From positions 27,791,324 through 27,855,323 of the forward strand of contig JASWHV010000007.1 in the NCBI GenBank assembly GCA_030760725.1: DNA of 64,000 nucleotides, read 5' to 3'. Every line of letters starts with the position of its first letter. Position 1 is the first letter of the stretch. The notes under the pieces are model-generated. The model ran no database searches. It saw only the letters and a list, made by a program, of their open reading frames with translations, and was not told the DNA's origin. Both the position numbers and the translations under genes were made by a program. This document shows positions 20,618-30,157 of the stretch, in pieces. This stretch comes from Neostapfia colusana (taxonomy: Eukaryota > Streptophyta > Magnoliopsida > Poales > Poaceae).

Positions 20618-22630
20618 CTAGGGTTCCCCTGGCTCGCGCCGGAACCTAGAGGCTACAAGGGCGGCCACGTCCCCGACTTCAGCCCTGGCAGATTCCTCCC
20701 GCTCCGTGGCAGGGCCCTGTTTCCCTAGCTCTAGTGAGAAGGAAGGGTCCCAGCTCCGGAAGCACGCCAACACGTGCGTGGCAACCTCCACGGCTAGGCC
20801 CCGTCCCTCTGCCTCGAGCTCGCCGGCGACCACCGCATCTAGCCTGCTCAGCTTGGCGCCGATTGACTCGAGCGCGGGGATCACCTCGGCCACCTTCAGC
20901 ACAGGTGCCACCGTCTTCACCGGGCTGAAGCCAAAGGGGACCAAGGCGGACCCTGCCTGGTCGACGAAGCTCGAGACCGCACGGGCCTCGGAAGACCGTG
21001 AGGCCAAGAGCTCCTCTACCTCGCGGCGGGCTGCCAGCAAGACGTTGTGGCTCCCCTCGGAGAATTCCTTCTCCTTGGTCCGCCAGGGATCTTTCCCGAA
21101 GGCGGAGAGTCTGGGCAAGCCGCTCCAGCTCTGAAGCCCGGAAGTCGGCAGCCAGCTCTCGATCCAGGATCGCCTGGCGCTCCCGGGAGACCTGCTCCTC
21201 CCTCGTGGAAAGGTCTGCCTTCTGGGCCTCTAGCTCCGTAGCCTGAGCCCGCAGGTCGCCCTCGCCCGCTGCCAGCCGCGCGGCGATTCTCTCTGCCTCG
21301 GCCGCCACGGAGCGCTCCTGATCCTCAACGGCGCGCTCATGGCGCGCCAGCCTCTGCCGCACCTCCTCCAGGGCAGATAAGTTCTCCTCGGCCCGGGCAT
21401 GTGCCTCTAGGGCCTCCTTGTGGAGCCACCGCGTCTCGGAGTCCAGACGGTCGACAGCCCACTTCTGTCGGTCGAGGAGTGCCTCCATGATATCAAGCGA
21501 CTCCCGCTTGGAGTCGAGCTCCCCCTTGACCTTCGTGGTCCGCTCCCTCAAAAGGTTCCCCCATGTGAGGAGGTGATCCCTCTCAACCACCTGCTCCTCT
21601 CGCTTGCGACCGAGTGCGGCCAAGACCTGTCGGACGCTCGTCTGGGCAAGCATGAGAGCGTCAGCCAGTGGCAGTGGGGCAGCAGAGGCCGGAGCGGCGC
21701 CCCCGACCTCCTCCATCACGTCGTCTTCAAGAGAAGACGATGCACCAGCAACCTGGATGAGACGCCGGTCAGGGGAAGCCGGCGCCGGGACTTCGACAGC
21801 CGGACCCGCCAAACCCTCACCGACAGCTGGCTCCTGAGCCGGTGGAGAAGGACGAGTGGAGGGAGTCGACGCTGCCATAGAAGCCGGGCCGACTGGTACA
21901 GGAGGAAACTGCGCTGGCTTGGGGGCCGCGGCAACCGTCTCGGCAAGAGGAGTTGACGCTGCCATAGAATCTGGGCTGACCGGTATAGGAGGAACTTGTG
22001 TTGGCTTGGGGGCCGCAGCAACCGTCTCGGCTTCCGAGCGCTGCGGCGCAGACCCCCCGACAGCCGGGGATGGCCAGGAAACGGGAGCATTACCGGCACT
22101 CGGGGAGTCCCTGCAGACATGGGAAACTCCTAAATTAAGAAAAGACGAAGATTGCACAATCTCTAGAACCCAGTGGGCGTAGCTTACCGAGAGAAACGGG
22201 CGCTCCAACGGGCTCTGAACCCCGGCTTCCGAGCCGAGGTAGGACCACTAGAGCCCGCCGTCACCGCCGACGGCTGGCCCGCAGTCGCCCGGGCTGACGG
22301 AGCAGGGGATGCTTCTGAAGCACCCCTCAACACGTCAGCAGTTTCCTTAGAGACTCCACCGCCTGAAGCCCCCCTCGACGTGTCAGCAGTTTCCTTGGAG
22401 ACTCCACCGCCTGAGGAGGGAGGACGCGACACCTGGGAACCTTCAGCACGTCGTTGCTCAAGAGGAGTCCCGTCGGGATAATGAGCCCGAGACCTCTTGG
22501 GGTCGCCACCAGACGGGGCGCCATCTCCAGAAGCTGGGTGTGCAGGCGCCCTGGATCCCTGACTCGGCGCAGACGCCGCCGCCGGAGGAGATCGAGCGCG
22601 TTTCTTCTCCGGAGGCGGGTTGGAAGCCAT
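20618..22630 (-). pseudogene. Antisense coiled-coil gene (aORF) of element F, two exons
   Basis: Tat-group elements carry an antisense ORF between pol and the 3' LTR; its function is unknown. Here ATG at 22630 (MASNPPPEKKRARSPPAA) starts a basic, Pro/Ser-rich N-terminus with a KKRAR nuclear-signal-like motif. Exon 1 ends at 22188. A 77-base intron (22187-22111) has a GTAAGC donor and a TCTGCAG acceptor, and joins the exons in frame as ARFSR/DSPSAG. Exon 2 has a Pro/Ala-rich linker and then a long heptad coiled coil (about 21660-21110; for example RARAEENLSALEEVRQRLA). A frameshift near 21110 is needed to reach the conserved tail (VLACFRSWDPSFSLELG) and the TAG at 20618. A TATA-like TTTAAAAGG lies at 22713-22722. 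A single frameshift is the only damage seen. Confidence 0.78.
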
Positions 22631-23105
22631 GGCAGAAGACAAAGGCGCAAGAACTCAAGGAAGGTGCAAGCGCTGGGAAGTGCGAAGGGAAGCCGCGATG
22701 CGGGTAAGATCCCCTTTTAAAGCTTCTCAGGTGTGATTCAAAGCGATTCGAAACTCTTCGAATACGCCGCTTGTGCAACCGCTTCGTCTCCAAGACCAAG
22801 CGGCAATGACAAGTAGAACCAAGTCGTCCAGCTGAAGCGGTGGGCCAAGAAGTCAGTCTCCCAAGGAGACGAGCCGGCAAGACGCTTCGGCGGTTCCCGA
22901 AAGAAGCACTGCGACGTGCAGAAGTGGCAGCCTTGGGAACCGCCGCAGTAAAAGCAACCATCAAGTGGACACACGCTCCCACGATCCTGCGACTGTTCAT
23001 GCTCCGGCAACGGTCAATGCGGGACTTAGAGAAAGTGCGCGGAGTGGAAGAGACGGAGGCCCCACCTCGGGCTCGCTATCTCCCCCGAGATGGGCCCGGG
23101 GCCAC
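22631..23105. promoter_or_regulatory. Promoter region of the antisense gene and F polypurine tract
   Basis: Upstream of the antisense ATG the minus strand reads GCTTTAAAAGGGG (22713-22723), a TATA-like site about 85 bases away. On the plus strand the last 20 bases, GAGATGGGCCCGGGGCCAC, form a purine-rich G-run before the 3' LTR and probably serve as the polypurine tract. No coding sequence is supported. Confidence 0.5.
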
Positions 23106-24190
23106 TGTCGGTACCCTCGATACGGGGTACCCCCGTGCACAAGGGGAAATGCCTAAGGACCTCGCCCTTCTCCACAGGGAGAGCTCCGAAGGCACCACGT
23201 GTCCAGCGGGGCCGGACCTCCCCCTCCTCAAAGGAGAGCTCCGGACTCGCCACGTGGCCGACTGAGCCGGACCTCCCCCCTCCGTGGGGAGAGCTCTGAA
23301 GGCTCCATGTGTCCCGCGGGGCCGGACCTCCCTCTCCTCAGAGGAGAGCTCCAGGCCCGCCACGTGGCCAGCAGAAGCCGGACCTCCCCCCTCCGTGGGG
23401 AGAGCTCCGATGGCTCCACGTGTCCTACGGGGACGGACCTCCGTCTCCTCAGAAGAGAGCTCCGGGCCCGCCACGTGGCCAGCAGAGCAACGCTGTCTGC
23501 CCCCGCGCGGTAGGCAGCAGGAGTAAAGACGCGCCATACCTTGCCCGTACAAGGTATTCAAGGTCCGCGCCTTCCCAAGACGTGGAGACGCGGAGCACGC
23601 CTCTGTCAGGTGCCGTTGCACCCAGTCACATCGCAGACTGGCGCACCGTGTCAGAGCCTGACCGCCAATAAACACAGCGACAAGACATCCTCTGCCGCCC
23701 CTGCCATCATCAACCACTACGACTAGCTTGCGGCATGGGCAGGGCGGCAGAATGAATACTCGGAAGCCTTCGCCAGAGACAACTACCGGCATAACTGCAG
23801 ATACGGTAGATGGCAGGCAATCTCCCCGGGACCACCTATCGGGTCCCGGGCCCACCTTGTAATCCGCACGAGCCTTGGACTATAAAAGGCTTGGATAGGC
23901 AACGTTAGCAAGGGTTCGAACTCTGTTGACTCGCACTCTAGCCATCTCACACCCTCAAGCTCAGGACTCCGGTTCTGAGCAGCAAGCAATACAGCGGGCA
24001 CCTCTGCTCACCGTGGACGTAGGGTTTTACGCTCCAGCGACCTGAACCATGTAAAAATCCCCGTGTCAAGCTTCTCCCTCAATTGTCCCTAACACTGAAG
24101 CTCTCCGCGAGTGACTAGCCCCTCCTAAAAAGAACCTCCGCGGGCTGCCCAAAGCAGGTCCGGGGGAAGTGTGGGCTATACACTTCGACA
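23106..24190 (+). repeat. Element F 3' LTR
   Basis: Near-identical to the 5' LTR (TGTCGGTACCC to TTCGACA), with the same G-box array (23185-23480; five CACGTG cores and one changed to CATGTG) and a TATA box at 23880-23889. Followed by the target duplication GGAGG. Confidence 0.92.
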
Positions 24191-26589
24191 GGAGGCTTTA
24201 CAAGGTCCGTGCCATCTCTGACAATGTTAAACATGGAATGTCCTATGTAGGCGGCAATCTTTGTCTTTTTATCCTTCTTTTGGCTTGCGATTGATTTTTC
24301 AAATTGTTTTTTTGTCATGTGCTTGTACTGTTCTAAGTCCCGTTGCACCTGAAAGTCAAAATTCGACTTTGCAATAACTATAGGGTCAAGGATACCTGTC
24401 TTGGAGTTCAGCTTTTCATTATCCATGTATTGCATCCTATTGAATAAGTCATTAATTGTTATAATCTCATGACATGTGTATGAGTGTAGTAATAAAAGCA
24501 AATACAAAATATTAGAGGCACTTACAAGCACCATAGGAGAAGCAGGTTGATTTCGAGTATGCCTCGATAGAAAAGGCTCCGTGGATCTTCGAAGAGAAGG
24601 GCTAGTTTATCTTCTCCAACGCTCTAGAATGCTTCTTTTGACACACGAAATGTGACGTAACAAAGTTCATATTTTGTGCTAGCAGTGATGTACCACTCGT
24701 GCATTCTTCTAAGCGAGAAAGGTTATTTGCTGAGTTGTGCCGATGTCATGAATGGCTTCCCATTCTCATATTCATGAGGAACTTTTGATTTAACTAAAGT
24801 TGTCTCCCGAGTATATTTCACACCGTCTTCTTCCCACTCCTCAATAATTTCTAATGCTGACTCATGTGAAGCACGAGATGCATTAGATTTTGTAATATTT
24901 TTCATCATTTTTTCCAAATATTTTGAAACTTCTTTAAAAGGTTCTTTATTTTCGTATGAGCAAACTTTCGCAGACACTGACCGAGGAGTAGTCGTTGGAA
25001 GTTGGACATTGGCCTGTTTTTGAACCTGTTGTTCAACTGATTGCTCTTTACTACCAGCAGCTTGCTCTTGTACTACTTCAAGCTGTTGTTCAACTGGTTG
25101 CTCTTGGTTATCTTTGCTAGCAAGGTTACTATAATCTTTGCTGGGACATAGCGGGAGTCGATCTTCCTGGACTTTCGGCGTAGAAGACGGGGCGGCAATC
25201 TTTCGAGATGCAACAGGGCTAGACATCGGCTCATCATCCAACACGATATTGTGTCGGTATCAAAGGATTAACTGGTTGACTACCTGCCCCAGAGTCGTGA
25301 TCCCCTAAGGTGTGATATGGTCTATTTCATAATCTTCATAATCATTATCAATGATCTGAAGAACTTGCACCACAGCATAATACAACAGAAATGAATTGTC
25401 GTTGGAGACACGATTCGGCTTTGCCATAGCAGTGGCAACCTGTTTTGTTTTGTTCCCTGGTCTGCCAATTGGGACAAGAAGACAACAAGATGTGTCCTTA
25501 ACAATATCATCGACAGAGAACTCATGGCTTGACCCTGAGCCTGGCACAGAATCTACGCTACTAGGGTAGGAAGTTGGAGATATCAAATGCTCCTTTGCCA
25601 CAGGAACCTCGCTCTATTCTGTGGTGTTCATTGTCCTGATTCTATAAGTTGATCTATTGTTGCTTCAACAGATGCGCTGACCTTTTGATCAATCATATCT
25701 TTAATTGTCTTCTTGAACTTGTCACGTCTTCTATATAACTCTTTATCGTTCGAGAAACCATCTCTCCAGGACATCTGAGAAGAAACTGCTTGAACCATCC
25801 ACAGTGTTCAGGGTTGCCTAGGATAGCAGTAAGTTGGTCATTCTCCCTCTTCAGCTTAAAGAGACCCTTCTGTTGCTTTTCAATTACTTCTTTCATTTTT
25901 TGCTCTACTTGGTTCACAGAGTCAGGCTTTTCAAGTTTGCCCTCAATGGTCAAACCTGACCGAGCTAAGACCCACCACTTAGTTCTCTCATCGCAGCCTT
26001 GTAGCGACTCAGCATTGCCCTTACTGACAGTTTCCTCTAATATTTTATTCCATTTCTCAATTTTGGGGCATATCCGGCAAACCCCTAGTGATGATGGTAT
26101 TTGTTCTTTTTTGCAAGATCTGAGCTAGATTCATTTAGGGATTTAGCCTTAGGTGTGGTCTTTTGAGGAACAAATTCTTGCCACTGAGCATGTGTGATTT
26201 TTCCCATATTCTTCGGGCTAGGGATCTTATTGTCCTTAACATAAGCATTCATTTCACTCTTTCAGCCACGAAACTTCTTGCCACAAGAGACCAATGTTAC
26301 TTTCTTTATAGCTTCTTCCGTGCCTTTTGGGAACTTGAATTGTTTCTTTAACTTCTCCCACAACTCATTCTTGTCTGTCTCAGGGAATTTTCTTCAATTC
26401 TTGTTTGTGATCGGCACGATCTCTCTAACAAGACAACCGCGTGCATTTCGGTACTTTGTAACTGAATCTAGTGGTTCTTGGGAAAACCCACATGGACTGA
26501 CACTTGTTATGTATATGATGTGGTTCAATGGACCCTTATTGGGACCTCGTTGCCCTCCTTTTCGCTTGATTTAATTTGAGGATTCAACC
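24191..26589 (-). pseudogene. CACTA-E TNP1-side gene: Transposase_24-like region and middle exons
   Basis: This is the second gene of plant CACTA elements; its protein is thought to help TNP2 bind and process the ends. Reading leftward from 26589: SVSPCGFSQEPLDSVTKYRN and REIVPITNKN, then KNELWEKLKKQFKFPKGTEE, VSCGKKFRG and HAQWQEFVPQKTT, with stops among them. Next is a coiled-coil segment at 25953-25693 (KMKEVIEKQQKGLFKLKREN), then SSHEFSVDDIVKDTSCCLLV followed by PIGRPG and YAVVQVLQIIDNDYEDYE (25601-25305). A Gln/Glu-rich linker follows (25244-24723), then 24534-24191, which ends in MFNIVRDGTDLVKPP at element F. Many stops and frame changes mark decay. It continues at 15786 into the Ulp1-like exons and upstream at 27815 beyond LTR H. 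Confidence 0.78.
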
Positions 26590-27814
26590 TGTCGGTACCC
26601 TGCGAACCGGGTACCCCGCGTAGTGGGAGAAAAGGGACCTGGCCCCCGCCTTCGCAGCACATGCGGGTCCTAGCGTAAGCCACGTGCTCTGGGCCCCATG
26701 GGCTGACCCAGAGTTGCAACTCATCTTCAGACCCTAAGCCTGACTACGGGCCGAGGGTAGCTCGGGAGACGACATGTGTCCAGTAATGCCGGACCCCATC
26801 CTCCACCAAGAAGGGCGCCGGCACTACCACGTGTCCGGAACCTTTGAGCCACATCCCCGAGCCGGAGAGGGCTCCGGAGGGGCCACACGTCCTACGGCTC
26901 CGAATCCGATCTCCAGCATGGAGGCCTCCGGTGCTGCCACGTGGGCAGCGACTTCGGGTGTACCTTCCCTCTGGGGAAGGCTCCGGATGTGCCACGTGTC
27001 CTGCAGCTCTGGATCTGACCTCCAGCATGGGAGGGCTCCGGTGCTGCCACGTGCCAGTAATTCCATACCACACACCACTCCAATGGACAGCTCCGGTGGA
27101 GACGGGTGTCCCGGGGACCAGCCGCCCGGACGTTACACCAGCAAGCAACGGGCAGATGGCCAAGGAGTAAAGAGGAAGGTGCGTAGTCAGGCCAAGCATT
27201 CAAGGCTCGCGCCTTCCCTAGAAGCATGGTGCACGACGCATGCCTCTGTCCCCCGTCTGCACACCATTACAATGAAAGACAGGGCGGCAATGTGTGACGG
27301 CACAACAGTGCCGTCCAAATGCACCGAGTCGCCACCTAACAAAGCAAGGAGACGCTGCGATAAGACGGGGACTTCATCATCACCGGCCACCCAGTCAGAG
27401 GCACCCGGCGGGTCAGGCGGCTTGCCTTAACTCCACCGACAGCGACAATACATATAGCTGTAAATATGTAAATATCTATAGCACATGTATAGGAGACAGA
27501 TAGCCACGAGGGCCACCTGTCGGGCCCCAGGCCACCATGTAACTGCCCCGGCCTTGATCTAGAAAAGGACCGGGGCAGCCTCTGGGCAAAGGGTTCGCAA
27601 CCCGGCCAACTCATTCTCACACGCGAGCAAGCAATACATCAAGCACTCCCGTGGACGTAGGGTTTTACGCTCCTGCGGCCTGAACCACGTAAATCCTCGT
27701 GTTTCCCTCGCCGTAGTGCTCAGACCTTCAAGATGCACTAGCCCCACAAAAAAAAGAACCTCCGCGTACTGCTTCCGAGCAGACCGGGGAAGTGTCGTAG
27801 CGAACACTTCGACA
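26590..27814 (+). mobile_element. Solo LTR H of a Tat-like element
   Basis: 1225 bases from TGTCGGTACCC to TTCGACA, with no internal region. It carries six CACGTG-like sites in a tandem array (26770-27060), a mutated TATA (CTAGAAAAGG, 27559-27568) and the shared CGTGGACGTAGGGTTTTACG block (27650). The flanks CAACC (26585-26589) and TCACC (27815-27819) agree at only three of five positions, so the target duplication is mutated or absent. It lies inside an exon of the CACTA-E TNP1-side gene and probably arose by LTR-LTR recombination. Confidence 0.8.
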
Positions 27815-28134
27815 TCACCATTGGAGAACCTTCTGCGGTTTTAGGAGCCGAAGTCACCTCGTTGTCTTGGCAATTAAGCTAGGTAGAAAAGAATTATAAG
27901 ACTTCATATACTTGACAACCAGCATTAACTTAAACTACTAGAGTTAAGATTCGTGATTCATACCTCGCCGGTAGGATCATATTCCGGGTCGAGATCCTCC
28001 GAAGTGTTTTTAATTTTTATATTTGGAAAAGGATCCGATGGACTTTGATACGGGCCTGAACTACTGGAGTGACTAAACTAAATATTATCGACTTCATTGT
28101 TACTACTAGCACCAGTCTTCTTAGGGCTTTCCAT
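27815..28134 (-). pseudogene. First two exons of the CACTA-E TNP1-side gene
   Basis: The ATG at 28134 gives MESPKKTGASSNNEVDN, one in-frame TAG, then SHSSSSGPYQSPSDPFPN and TSEDLDPEYDPTGE. The exon ends at 27964 with a GTATGA donor. The next exon starts after a CTACCTAG acceptor near 27880 and reads DNEVTSAPKTAEGSPMV up to LTR H at 27815, continuing at 26589. It is a Ser-rich acidic N-terminus without a named domain, and was assigned by position and splice sites. Confidence 0.6.
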
Positions 28135-28549
28135 GTTAGAACTTGAAAAGCAACAGAAGGGGTTTCTAGTTATAGTACTCAGTGATTACAAAGACATCCT
28201 AATATGTAAAATCACGTCCTAATATATAAAATAGAGTGAACAAGGTGTATTTACAAAGACAACATGTATCCTTGTTATAGTACTCAGTGATTACAATGAC
28301 AACATGGATTACCTGTTAGCACAACAAGACTATCTCCTTTAACACAACAACTATTCTAAATAACTAATTGGTGCCGGTTTGAACACACATAGAAAAATGT
28401 AGAAGAAACAATTGAGCTAAATTTGCTTTGCTTTCTGATGTAAACAATTAATTTTCTCTCTAAACAATTTGCTCTCTGGTCTACCTTGAAACAAAATCTA
28501 AACAATTAATCTAAACAATTGTCAAAGTCTCTAAACAAGTAATCTAAAC
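28135..28549. other. AT-rich spacer upstream of the CACTA-E TNP1-side gene
   Basis: Low-complexity AT-rich DNA with repeated CTAAACAATT near 28440-28555. No ORF or known repeat. Confidence 0.45.
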
Positions 28550-28975
28550 AATCTAAAGGGGGGGACTCGGTGCAGTGGGAGAGCGCCGGCGGTGGGGGAC
28601 GTGGGGGAGGGGCAGCGCACGGTGGGGGTAGATGCCGGGAGGGCGGAGGTGGCGCGAGGAGGATTAAGGCACGGGGGCGTGGTGGCAATGGTGCCGGAGG
28701 GGGACAAAAAGGGGAGGAGGGAGGCAGCGGCGAGGGCGAGGATGACACTCGGCCGGCGGCGAGGGCGAGGAGGGAGGTGACATGGGAAGGGGAAGGGAAT
28801 GAGGCAGCGCGGTGGACAGGGAAGCGAGGAGGGAGAGAAGGGAGGAAAGAGGCGGACGTACATAGACGGCAACGACGACGAAGCTCGACGGCGAGGGCTT
28901 TGGCGGCAAAGGAAAATTTTGGCATCTTGGCAACATCTAAGTGAAATCTCCAGGGCTGGGTTTTTTTAGAACACC
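28550..28975 (-). promoter_or_regulatory. GC-rich leader and promoter block of CACTA-E, minus side
   Basis: 28550-28905 is a GC/purine-rich block open in several frames with no domain; its minus strand is CTCC/CGCC-rich like a grass 5' leader. The outer part (28911-28969), read on the minus strand, resembles 60808-60868 on the plus strand upstream of TNP2. The shared motifs are GGAGATTTCAC, TGCCAA and AAATTTTCC, followed by CGCCGCC. This suggests the two divergent CACTA-E genes use copies of one promoter in opposite orientation. Confidence 0.5.
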
Positions 28976-29160
28976 GAGCAGCCTTATATAGGCGCAGATT
29001 TTCACAGACGACTCTTAGTTAAACACCACCTACGAAGATGTATTAGTGCAGGCGGTTTGTAAATTATAATTTAGAACCGCCTGGGCGGCCTTATATAGGC
29101 GCAGATTTTCACAGGCGGCTCTTAGTTAAACACCATCTGTGAAAAATGTTTAAATTATGT
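28976..29160. repeat. Duplicated block with CACTA-E motifs
   Basis: CCTTATATAGGCGCAGATTT is present twice (28983 and 29091), each copy followed by TTCACAGxCGxCTCTTAGTTA. Between them lies the hairpin GGCGGTTTGTAAATT... with GAACCGCC. The AGGCGG motifs match the terminal array at 14305-14850. Confidence 0.7.
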
Positions 29161-29346
29161 TCTTTCTAGTATATTTGTCCGTTGCCACTTCGGACGCAGA
29201 GACAATAAATGTGCATCGTTGCGACAATGAACATATAGAACCACAATCACATTGCAATTCAGAGATAAACATTTGCAACTCAATGAACATTTCATAGTTT
29301 ATACACATTGCGTGCCCTCTAAACTATACATTTCAGACTTATATTC

Positions 29347-30157
29347 CTATGAAACTCCCATTGATCGATCTAAACTGTACCGTCGAGCTTGCTCCCAAAC
29401 ACGTCTCTTATATTCCTCTAGATCCTGAAAATAACATTGACATTCTTTGAATTAACAAATGTCGAATGAGGAATGATATATAACCTAGGTTGCTCACTAA
29501 CACAAAGTTACTAACCTTTATAAGTAGATTATAGCAATCTTGTTCAACATCGGGCGCATTTGGCTGATGAAGCAAACACTGAAATTCAAGTAGTAAAATT
29601 TTGACAGTAATAGCAGGACACCACCCCTACAAAATATCAATTTAAGCAACATAAGAAACCACTTCAAATAAGTTTCGCAATATACTAATTACTTGAGCAA
29701 AATAAGTCTATCTTACAATCTCTTAATCAAGAACCCCAAGGCAGAGTGATCCTAAGCGATGGACATTCGGTGGAAGAAACCAGGTGCAAAGGCGCGTCTT
29801 GGAGGTACCAAGGGATAGTCCTCCGAGAAGGAGATTGTGGGTGGGTAGTAACCACCTTCTCAGTCAGTCTACAAAGGAAATTCATTAATAGGGGGATGAT
29901 GGTTATACTCGATTGTGCTTATTCTTCATGACTTATACTCGATTGCCACTTCATTAAGTCTCCCGACTCAGGCTTCGCGGAGAAACCCTACGCATAGAAA
30001 TTGGACAACAAGTGATGCAAATGGCGAGCCATGAAATTCCAAATATCAAAAACAAACAAGACGGAAAAGCAAAATTGCAAAGTTTAAGTTCATCAGCCCA
30101 TTGTAGAGCTACATACAACCATGCGACTGGTGTGCCATATGTACATACATGGGGGTG
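29347..30157 (-). pseudogene. SCE1: SUMO-conjugating enzyme E2 (SCE1/UBC9-like), exons 2-5
   Basis: UBC9/SCE1 passes SUMO from the E1 to target lysines through a cysteine thioester. Four decayed exons read leftward. Exon 2 (from 29987) has GFSAKPES and LMKWQSSI. Exon 3 (29868-29717) has EGGYYPPTISFSEDYP and GFFHR; a one-base frameshift then gives HPNV and LCLGVL, the HPN motif and the catalytic-Cys context. Exon 4 (29626-29516) has GWCPAITVKILLLEFQ, LLHQPNAPD and YNLLIK. Exon 5 (29424-29347) has DLEEYKRRVWEQARRYS and a stop. Acceptors (GCGTAG, TTTGTAG, TTTGTAG, TTTTCAG) and donors (GTAAG, GTTAGT) are intact. Stops are present: TGA in place of the Trp of TDWEGG, and TAA near 29725. Exon 1 is at 58769-58845, separated by element A. 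The match covers almost the whole family length (about 160 residues). Confidence 0.86.
30153..30157. repeat. Target-site duplication of element A, left copy
   Basis: GGGTG directly before the LTR start TGTGACACCC. The matching GGGTG is at 58769-58773, 28.6 kb away. Confidence 0.88.

Larger units (their letters stand above)
15787..24190 (+). mobile_element. Element F: Tat-lineage Ty3/gypsy retrotransposon without pol
   Basis: Two LTRs of about 1083-1085 bases (15787-16869, 23106-24190) flanked by perfect 5-bp duplications GGAGG (15782-15786 and 24191-24195). Inside: primer site, gag, a relic of the integrase C-terminus, a spacer, and an antisense coiled-coil gene. Gag in sense plus a large antisense ORF before the 3' LTR is the hallmark of the Tat group (RIRE2, Grande). 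Protease, reverse transcriptase and RNase H are gone, so this is a non-autonomous deletion derivative, comparable in concept to rice Dasheng with RIRE2. It interrupts an exon of CACTA-E. By eye the last 180 bases of the two LTRs differ at about 11 sites. Confidence 0.9.

Noticed and set aside
26585..27819. Perfect target duplication for solo LTR H
   Set aside because: Flanks CAACC and TCACC agree at only three of five bases, so I do not claim a duplication.
28506..28944. ORFs of 90-140 codons on both strands in a GC-rich block
   Set aside because: Same compositional effect; low-complexity Pro/Ser or Gly/Arg translations. Better read as a leader or promoter block.
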